From an uncultured Myxococcales bacterium (GTDB lineage: Bacteria; Myxococcota_A; UBA9042): a stretch of DNA of 7,202 bases. The stretch is taken from contig CAIXAA010000754.1 in the NCBI GenBank assembly GCA_903917305.1, forward strand, positions 1-7,202. The letters are read 5' to 3'. Below, one piece after another: positions 1-4,466 of this stretch. The notes beneath the pieces were generated by a model, which was not told the DNA's origin, did not search any database, and saw nothing but the letters and a program-made list of their open reading frames with translations. Numbering within the stretch: the first letter of the stretch is position 1; every line of letters starts with the position of its first letter. The position numbers and the translations under genes are program-made.

Positions 1-1
1 G

Positions 2-184
2 GCCCTGCGCGCGGCCCTGGAGGCGGTCGCGCGGGCGCGCGCGGCGCTGGCGGCGGACCTGGCGCCGGAGTTCATCGCCGCCGACCTGCGCGATGCCGTC
101 ACGGCGCTGGACGAACTGACCGGAGCGGTGGTGCCGGACGACGTGCTGGCCGCCGTATTCTCGCGCTTCTGCATCGGGAAGTAG
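2..184 (+). CDS. mnmE: tRNA uridine-5-carboxymethylaminomethyl modification GTPase MnmE, C-terminal fragment
   Basis: The last 60 codons of a gene that enters from the left edge, in frame from base 2 and ending at TAG 182-184. The translation ends in AVFSRFCIGK. The FCIGK end with its cysteine is the hallmark of MnmE (TrmE), and the preceding helix (ADLRDAVTALDELTG, then a V-x-D-D-V-L segment) matches the family's C-terminal helical domain. With MnmG, MnmE installs the carboxymethylaminomethyl group on C5 of wobble U34 in certain tRNAs, in the cytoplasm; the conserved cysteine is essential in characterised members. The N-terminal folate-binding domain and the G domain lie outside the window, so their integrity cannot be judged. 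The stop is 3 bases from the stop of the convergent EcsC-family gene, and no terminator is visible between them. Confidence 0.93.
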   Translation, partial: ALRAALEAVARARAALAADLAPEFIAADLRDAVTALDELTGAVVPDDVLAAVFSRFCIGK

Positions 185-187
185 GCG

Positions 188-1087
188 TCACGCCGGGCTT
201 TTCTGCCCCTGCGCCAACGCTTCGCCATACGCCAGCCGCACCGCCGCCTCGCCGTGCGCGCGCTCGAGCCGTCGCAGCCCGAAATGCAGCCGCGCCACGG
301 TGTTGAAGTGCTCCGTGAAGGCTGCGTTCAGCGCCGCTCCGGCGCCCGCACCCACCAGCGGCACCGCCTGCGCCAGCGTCTTCTCGCTGACCACGATGCC
401 AAAGCGCGCGCCAATCAGCGTCGCCACCCGCAAGAGGGCCGGCGCCGAGCCGCGCGCCAGCGTCTCCGCCACGTCCGCCGCCGTCCTGCCACCCACGTAC
501 GCCGCCGCCGAACGCAGCGCCATGCTCAGGCCGAGCCGCGTCGTGTAATAGGCCGATTCAGTGGGGGAAAATCCGGTGGTCTGGCCTTCCAGCTCCACGT
601 CGATCGGCGCCGGCATCTTGCCGCCGAGGGCCAGCACCTGCAGGCACTCCAGCTGCACCGCCGGATCGCGCAGATCCGCCCCAAAATCGCGGGCAATCGC
701 GGCGATCGAGCGCAGCATGATGGCCGTCGTCACCGGCAGCTCCAGCGGCAGCCCGGCCAGGCCGAAAAAGCCACCGGCAAAGCCCGCCGCCGCCGCCGCC
801 ACCGTGTGCGCCATGCCGTGGCGGAACGTCGCGGCTTGGATCTCCTTGGAAGTTCCTGTTTTCTCTGGCGCCTGCGCGAGGCTGGTCAGCGCCAGGGCCA
901 TCGCCGTCTGCATCGACTTCTGCACGGCCTTTTGCACCAGCGCTTGCCCGCGCTGCGGCAGCGCCTGCACCAGCCGCTCCGCCGGCTGGCCGACGACGTC
1001 CGAGGCGCGCAGCAGCCAGCGCGGGTGCTCCAGGTACGCGACGGCCTCTGCGACGAAGGCGCGATCCTCGCTGGACAATCTCGCCAT
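188..1087 (-). CDS. EcsC family protein
   Basis: A 299-aa protein of the EcsC family (named for Bacillus subtilis EcsC, encoded with an ABC transporter; biochemical role unknown). A helical N-terminal region (about 1-90) is followed by an Ala/Gly-rich hydrophobic stretch (about 95-132) containing GFFGLAGLPLELPVTT and then IARDFGADL, the typical EcsC core. Near the C-terminus, PLVGAGAGAALNAAF (243-257) matches the family's second conserved patch. The hydrophobic stretch suggests membrane association, but I see no signal peptide. The ATG directly abuts the TAG of tgt (TAGATG), and a strong GGAGG lies in the end of tgt, so it is the last gene of the operon and probably translationally coupled. 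There is no ecsA/ecsB-type transporter in view, so the family name should not be read as a transport function. It ends in TGA, convergent with mnmE. Confidence 0.85.
   Translation of the reverse strand: MARLSSEDRAFVAEAVAYLEHPRWLLRASDVVGQPAERLVQALPQRGQALVQKAVQKSMQTAMALALTSLAQAPEKTGTSKEIQAATFRHGMAHTVAAAAAGFAGGFFGLAGLPLELPVTTAIMLRSIAAIARDFGADLRDPAVQLECLQVLALGGKMPAPIDVELEGQTTGFSPTESAYYTTRLGLSMALRSAAAYVGGRTAADVAETLARGSAPALLRVATLIGARFGIVVSEKTLAQAVPLVGAGAGAALNAAFTEHFNTVARLHFGLRRLERAHGEAAVRLAYGEALAQGQKSPA
786..800. repeat. (GCC)5 trinucleotide run inside the EcsC-family gene
   Basis: Five tandem GCC units on the plus strand, read as GGC on the coding (minus) strand in another phase and coding for part of the five-alanine run A97-A101 in the hydrophobic segment. 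A change in copy number would alter helix length without a frameshift. Runs this short are common in GC-rich coding DNA. Confidence 0.6.
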
Positions 1088-2221
1088 CTACCCCTCCGCG
1101 CTCCAGCGCTTGGACGCCAGCCGGGCCAGCGTCTGCCTGGAGAAATCGCCATAGCGATCTTCGAGGATCGCCGCCCGCGCCGCCCGCGAAAGTTGCAGGT
1201 AGAACGCGAGGTTGTGCAGCGTCAGCAGCGAGGCGCCCAGGCTCTCGCCCGCGACGAACAGGTGGCGGAGGTAGGAGCGCGTGAACTGCGCGCACACCGA
1301 GCAGCTGCAATCGGGATCCAGCGGCGTGTCGTCTTCCTGGAAGCGCCGGTTCTTGATCTGCAGGCGGCCGTCCCAGGTAAACACGTGGCCGTGCCTGGCG
1401 TTGCGCGTCGGCATCACGCAGTCGAACTGGTCGATGCCGTAGCCGATGCAGTGCAGCAGATCCTCCGGCGTGCCCACGCCCATGAGATAGCGGGCCTTTT
1501 CCGTGGGCATCCAGCGCGCTGTCGCCTCGCAGGCGGCGTACATCTCCGGAATCGACTCGCCGACCGACAAGCCGCCGATGGCAAAGCCTTCACAGCCGTC
1601 CTGGCTGCAGATCTCCGCGGCGTGCTCCTCGCGCAGCTTCAAGTCGATGCCGCCCTGGACAATGCCATACAAAGCACAGTCTTGCACGCGGCGCCGCGCC
1701 GCCTGGCAGCGCCCCAGCCACGCCGTCGTCCGCTTCATCGCCTGGCGGATCGTCTTTTCGTCGGCCTTGGCCGGAGGGCACTGGTCGAACGCCATCAAGA
1801 TGTCGGAACCAAAGGCTTCTTGCAGCGCCACCGCCCGCTCCGGGTCGAGCACGTGGCGCGAGCCGTCGATGTGGCTCTGGAACACCGCGCCGTCGTCGGT
1901 GACCTTGCGGATCTTGGCCAGCGAGTAGACCTGGAAGCCGCCGGAATCCGTGAGGATCGGCCCGTTCCAGCCCATGAAGCGGTGCAGCCCGCCGGCGGCC
2001 TGGATGCGCTCCGCGCCGGGCCGCAGCATGAGGTGGTAGGTGTTCGACAGCAGGATCTGCGTGCCAATCTCCCGCAAATCGCGGGGATGCACGCCCTTGA
2101 CCGTCGCCTGCGTGCCCACCGGCATGAAGATCGGCGTCTGCACCGTACCCGAGCGCGTCGTCAGCGTGCCGGCCCGGGCGCCGCTCTGCGCGCAAATGTG
2201 ATTGAGTTCAAAAGAGTACAT
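1088..2221 (-). CDS. tgt: Queuine/preQ1 tRNA-guanine transglycosylase
   Basis: A complete 377-aa Tgt of normal bacterial length. In bacteria it exchanges G34 of GUN-anticodon tRNAs (Asp, Asn, His, Tyr) for preQ1 on the way to queuosine. Visible landmarks are the general-base aspartate D92 in TDSGGFQVYSL, the QGG motif (189-191), GGLSVGE (216-222), the nucleophile D267 in FDCVMPTRNARHG, and the zinc site C305-x-C307-x2-C310 with H336. The substrate-pocket motif usually written D-E-C reads D146-Q147-C148 here. The ATG follows the nitroreductase stop as TAG-ACC-ATG. There is no recognisable Shine-Dalgarno and no possible earlier in-frame start, so translation probably depends on coupling. The EcsC-family gene follows with no gap. 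No queA, queC, queD, queE or queF gene is present, so the source of preQ1 cannot be told from this window. Confidence 0.97.
   Translation of the reverse strand: MYSFELNHICAQSGARAGTLTTRSGTVQTPIFMPVGTQATVKGVHPRDLREIGTQILLSNTYHLMLRPGAERIQAAGGLHRFMGWNGPILTDSGGFQVYSLAKIRKVTDDGAVFQSHIDGSRHVLDPERAVALQEAFGSDILMAFDQCPPAKADEKTIRQAMKRTTAWLGRCQAARRRVQDCALYGIVQGGIDLKLREEHAAEICSQDGCEGFAIGGLSVGESIPEMYAACEATARWMPTEKARYLMGVGTPEDLLHCIGYGIDQFDCVMPTRNARHGHVFTWDGRLQIKNRRFQEDDTPLDPDCSCSVCAQFTRSYLRHLFVAGESLGASLLTLHNLAFYLQLSRAARAAILEDRYGDFSRQTLARLASKRWSAEG
1093..1097 (-). promoter_or_regulatory. Ribosome binding site of the EcsC-family gene, inside tgt
   Basis: GGAGG on the minus strand, 5 bases before the ATG at 1087 and embedded in the last codons of tgt. 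It fixes the EcsC-family start despite the zero-base gap. Confidence 0.7.
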
Positions 2222-2224
2222 GGT

Positions 2225-2794
2225 CTACAACCAGCGCGTCACGTCGCGAGCGGTCTTGGTGCGCAGCGCCGGCATCTCCAGCGTTGGCCGGCCGAGCACG
2301 ATGGCGCCGATGCGCTCCTCGCCGGCGCCGCCCTGCCAGAACCCGTTCAAATCCGTCGAGATCAGCGCCGCATTCGTCGACCACAGCGTGCCCAGCCCAC
2401 GCGCCGTCGCGCCGAGCAGCAGGTTCTGCGTGGCGCACGCCGTGGCCGCGAAGTCCTCGCGATCGCGCTGCGCATCGTCCGGTGAGCGCGCGTACCCCAC
2501 GGCGATCACCGCCGCCGCGCCGCCGAGCAGCGCGCGGATCTTGTCCTGTTTCCCCAGCAATCCTGCATCGATCGGCCCGTGGGCGTGCCCTTGCAGCCAG
2601 GCGCATGCGGCGTCCGCCAGATCCTGCAGGCGCTGCGGCCCGTGCGCCACGCAGAAGCGCCACGGCTCGGTGCGCTTGTGGTTCGGCGCCCAGATGGCCA
2701 GCTCCAGCAGCGCCTCCACCACGTCGCGCGCCACCGGCGTGCCATCGAACTGCTTGTGGGAGCGGCGACTGCGGATCGCGTCCTCGACCGTCAT
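2225..2794 (-). CDS. Nitroreductase family protein (YdjA-like)
   Basis: A 189-aa protein of the FMN-dependent nitroreductase superfamily. These enzymes are normally homodimers that use NAD(P)H to reduce nitro groups, quinones or other acceptors; the substrate here is unknown. The N-terminal RSRRSHKQF (8-16) is the usual FMN phosphate-binding segment. APNHKRTEPWRF (36-47) is typical of the YdjA-like branch. EDFAATACATQNLLL followed by ARGLGTLW (113-138) is the conserved dimer-interface and FMN-contact helix, and GRP near the C-terminus fits the final strand. The ATG at 2794 has AGAGGA 8 bases upstream (2803-2808). It lies 30 bases after the PPC gene and 3 bases before tgt, so it is probably co-transcribed with both. 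Nothing visible ties it to queuosine chemistry. Confidence 0.9.
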   Translation of the reverse strand: MTVEDAIRSRRSHKQFDGTPVARDVVEALLELAIWAPNHKRTEPWRFCVAHGPQRLQDLADAACAWLQGHAHGPIDAGLLGKQDKIRALLGGAAAVIAVGYARSPDDAQRDREDFAATACATQNLLLGATARGLGTLWSTNAALISTDLNGFWQGGAGEERIGAIVLGRPTLEMPALRTKTARDVTRWL

Positions 2795-2824
2795 GCGGAG
2801 ATTCCTCTGTGGCGGAGCTTGGTT

Positions 2825-3556
2825 CTAGACGGCATGCCGGCGCCGCACCTGCACGTCGTAGACCGGGCGCCCCTGGCGCTGGCCGGCGCGCGTCAAGGTC
2901 AGCAGCCCCAGATGCAACTGCGCGATCTTGCCGGAGTTCATGCGGATCGCGATGCGGTCCTGATCGATCACCTGCGTGACGACGCAGGTGCCCAGGCGCG
3001 GATGTTCCAGCGAATCTCCGGCCTTGAGCTGCGGCATCTCCTCGTCTTCCAGCAGGCGCGACGGCATCGCCTCCATCGCCACTCGGCCGCTGCGCACCGT
3101 CTCCGCGTCCGCCGACACCATGCGCACGCCGACGTCCAGCCAGCGCGCCAGGCCGGCGCGGTTGTCATCGAAGCGACGAAGCGTAATGTCATCGAAGGTT
3201 TGCAGCATCAGTTCGACCGAGGCCGACACGCCTTCGACCAGCACGCCGCTCGTCGTGTGCCCGCCTTCGCTGCCGAGCATCACGCGCACCACGACGTCGA
3301 CCGCGTTGGCCTTCTCGGAGATCACCGCGCGCATCGCGCCGACCAGCGCCACGCCGGGCACCGCCACGGCGTTGCCGAAGCTGCCGTCGCTGAGCACGGG
3401 AAGCACTTGCGCATCGCGGAGATAGCCCGATCCTTCGGCCCAACCGGAGGCGATGCGGTAGTTCACCGCGAGGGCGTGCAGCGTCGCGCAAAGCGGCTGG
3501 CCGGGCGGCACTTCGCCGACAAAGCGGCGGCCCTCTCGCGTCTCCGTGAAGATCAT
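2825..3556 (-). CDS. PPC/DUF296-domain protein with an additional C-terminal small domain
   Basis: A 243-aa protein with two parts. Residues about 10-130 match the PPC (DUF296) fold, known from plant AT-hook proteins and from bacterial 'PD1-like' proteins of unclear function: LHALAVNYRIASGWAEGSGYL, a central V-P-G-V-A-L-V-G strand, then GGHTTSGVLVEG (98-109) and SASVELML. The HxH pair seen in many bacterial members just before the GGH segment is replaced by V-R-V here. A charged linker (about 141-175) leads to GDSLEHPRLGTCVVTQV...RIAIRMNSGKIAQLHL (180-216). This resembles small SH3/Tudor-like barrels such as the UvrD/PcrA C-terminal domain; that part is inference. I chose ATG 3556 because GGAGG sits 7 bases upstream; a longer reading to GTG 3697 adds 47 residues unlike the family. 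It heads the PPC-nitroreductase-tgt-EcsC group. Confidence 0.82.
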   Translation of the reverse strand: MIFTETREGRRFVGEVPPGQPLCATLHALAVNYRIASGWAEGSGYLRDAQVLPVLSDGSFGNAVAVPGVALVGAMRAVISEKANAVDVVVRVMLGSEGGHTTSGVLVEGVSASVELMLQTFDDITLRRFDDNRAGLARWLDVGVRMVSADAETVRSGRVAMEAMPSRLLEDEEMPQLKAGDSLEHPRLGTCVVTQVIDQDRIAIRMNSGKIAQLHLGLLTLTRAGQRQGRPVYDVQVRRRHAV

Positions 3557-3563
3557 GCTGGTT

Positions 3564-3568
3564 CCTCC
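3564..3568 (-). promoter_or_regulatory. Ribosome binding site deciding the PPC-protein start
   Basis: GGAGG on the minus strand, 7 bases before ATG 3556. It rules in the 243-aa product over the 290-aa reading from GTG 3697. Confidence 0.75.
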
Positions 3569-3674
3569 GCCTCTCGCGCCGCCGGCCCTGAACGTCGACC
3601 TGTGGTGAACACCGCTGGGCCGTCTTTTGCTCCGCCGCGTGAGCGCAACGGTCCGGCAGCAGAAGCTAGCGCCG

Positions 3675-3708
3675 CCGCAGCATAGTGTCCACGTCACCGC
3701 AGCGCAGC
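3675..3708 (-). promoter_or_regulatory. Promoter-like element upstream of the PPC gene, copy 1 of a shared motif
   Basis: Read on the minus strand this is GCTGCG, 21 bases, then GCTGCGG, with TAT directly before the second copy. TATGCT (3679-3684) would be the -10 and CTGCGC (3702-3707), 17 bases away, a poor -35. The 11-mer CTATGCTGCGG and the 27-base spacing recur exactly upstream of the receiver gene at 4269-4302. The element lies 119 bp before the PPC start, in the 174-bp gap after the receiver gene. The rest of the gap (3557-3730) shows no ORF and no convincing terminator. It may be a sigma70-type promoter or a regulator site. Confidence 0.4.
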
Positions 3709-3730
3709 GAAAGGCCTTGCTCGCGAAAGA

Positions 3731-4156
3731 TCAGGCGTGCGATGAAACACCAGTGCGCGCCACGGGCAGCGCCAGCACGCGCCGCAGCGTCGCACGCAAG
3801 CCCGCTGCATCGAACGGCTTGTCGAGGCATTCGTTCGGCACGCGCTCCAGGAAATCGCGCACTTCGGGCTTGAACACCCCACCGCTCAAGAACACCGTGC
3901 GCGTCGCGAGGCCCGGTGCGTCGTGCTGCAGTTCCTCGAACAGCGCCATGCCGCTCATCTCCGGCATCATCAGGTCGCAGACGACGGCATCGAACGGTTC
4001 GCCGGCGCGCACCATCCGCAGCGCTTCCCCCGCTTGCGTCGTGGTCGTGACGTCGAATTCGGATTGCAGCATGCGGCCGATCACGGTGACGATGAGTTCC
4101 TCGTCATCGATGACCAGGATGCGCGGCGGCTGGCCTGCGGATCGTTTCTCAGCCAT
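3731..4156 (-). CDS. Stand-alone response regulator receiver-domain protein
   Basis: A 141-aa CheY-like receiver with no output domain. The acidic pair D17-D18 follows the hydrophobic strand RILVI, D61 in VVCDLMMPEMSG is the phospho-acceptor, S91 in FLSGG is the switch Ser/Thr, and K113 in LDKPF is the conserved lysine, so the phosphorylation site looks intact. About 20 residues follow the last helix with no recognisable domain. Such proteins usually take phosphate from a histidine kinase and act by protein contact; no kinase gene lies in the window. I chose ATG 4156 because GGAG sits 8 bases upstream. The alternative GTG 4165 overlaps that GGAG and would add only three residues. It is transcribed towards the PPC gene, 174 bp away, and diverges from the DUF2330 gene. 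Confidence 0.92.
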   Translation of the reverse strand: MAEKRSAGQPPRILVIDDEELIVTVIGRMLQSEFDVTTTTQAGEALRMVRAGEPFDAVVCDLMMPEMSGMALFEELQHDAPGLATRTVFLSGGVFKPEVRDFLERVPNECLDKPFDAAGLRATLRRVLALPVARTGVSSHA

Positions 4157-4164
4157 GGCGAACA

Positions 4165-4168
4165 CTCC
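4165..4168 (-). promoter_or_regulatory. Ribosome binding site deciding the receiver-protein start
   Basis: GGAG on the minus strand, 8 bases before ATG 4156. It overlaps the competing GTG at 4163-4165, which argues against that start. Confidence 0.6.
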
Positions 4169-4268
4169 GCGCGGTGCGCCGCATCCTGTCCCGTACGCTG
4201 CTGCCCGGCACGCTTAGTGGCGTCAGGCGCAGCAAAGGACGAACCATCGAGGCACAGCCACCGTGTGA

Positions 4269-4302
4269 CCGCAGCATAGCACTCACGCCGGCACTTCGCA
4301 GC
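4269..4302 (-). promoter_or_regulatory. Promoter-like element upstream of the receiver gene, copy 2 of a shared motif
   Basis: On the minus strand: GCTGCG, 21 bases, then GCTGCGG, with TAT before the second copy. TATGCT (4273-4278) is preceded by TG-C, an extended -10; CTGCGA (4296-4301) is the matching weak -35 at 17 bp. The 11-mer CTATGCTGCGG and the spacing are identical to the element before the PPC gene. It lies 113 bp before the receiver start. Confidence 0.42.
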
Positions 4303-4311
4303 GGCGTTTTT
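4286..4311 (+). terminator. Hairpin followed by a T run (possible intrinsic terminator, + strand)
   Basis: CGCCG (4286-4290) pairs with CGGCG (4302-4306), followed directly by TTTTT (4307-4311). The 5-bp stem with an 11-base loop is weak. No plus-strand gene precedes it, so it could only stop antisense transcription from the receiver region. It overlaps the -35 side of the minus-strand promoter candidate and may instead be incidental. Confidence 0.22.
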
Positions 4312-4405
4312 GGGCTCCACCGCCAGCGAATGCGGTCGCGCGCCGGAGCGCCTGTCCCGCGGCCGCGCCAGGTCCAGTGACAAGATCGCCTGTTGCGGGA
4401 TGATT

Positions 4406-4434
4406 TTGCTTCGCGCCGCGCCCGACGCTATCCT
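4406..4434 (+). promoter_or_regulatory. Candidate sigma70-like promoter of the DUF2330 gene
   Basis: TTGCTT (4406-4411), 17 bp, TATCCT (4429-4434). The -35 keeps TTG and the -10 keeps TAT and the final T. It would give a leader of about 25 bases before ATG 4467. Found by eye in GC-rich DNA. Confidence 0.4.
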
Positions 4435-4456
4435 GACGTCCACGATTGCCTGACGT

Positions 4457-4460
4457 GGAG
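4457..4460 (+). promoter_or_regulatory. Ribosome binding site deciding the DUF2330 start
   Basis: GGAG 6 bases before ATG 4467. It favours the ATG over TTG 4446, which would put seven residues, two of them acidic, in front of a well-formed signal peptide. Confidence 0.65.
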
Positions 4461-4466
4461 TCTGCC

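Larger units (their letters stand above)
4157..4466. other. Divergent intergenic region between the receiver gene and the DUF2330 gene
   Basis: This 310-bp stretch separates the divergent receiver and DUF2330 genes. No convincing gene was found on either strand; short open frames here lack an RBS and family resemblance. It holds a candidate minus-strand promoter (4269-4302), a hairpin followed by a T run (4286-4311) and a candidate plus-strand promoter (4406-4434). The receiver gene's leader would be about 110 bases, long enough to carry RNA-level control, but I recognise no riboswitch in it. Confidence 0.6.

Noticed and set aside
195..208. A hairpin GGGC-TTTTCT-GCCC as a bidirectional terminator between mnmE and the EcsC-family gene
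   Set aside because: Only a 4-bp stem with no following T run, and it lies within the EcsC coding sequence.
254..2485. A 743-codon open frame on the plus strand, one of the longest in the window
   Set aside because: It lies antisense to the EcsC-family, tgt and nitroreductase genes. The product is dominated by Arg, Ala, His and Gln with no domain. Long antisense frames are expected opposite GC-rich genes with strong third-position bias.
2579..3685. A 368-codon plus-strand open frame
   Set aside because: Antisense to the PPC and nitroreductase genes, with the same low-complexity Arg/His/Ala composition and no recognisable family.
3557..3697. An N-terminal extension of the PPC protein to GTG 3697 (47 extra residues)
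   Set aside because: The extension is Arg/Cys-rich and unlike the family, whereas ATG 3556 has GGAGG at 7 bases.
4157..4466. A riboswitch or small RNA in the divergent intergenic region
   Set aside because: Several short GC-rich complementarities exist, but none matches a known riboswitch core and no strong stem with a clear end was found by eye.
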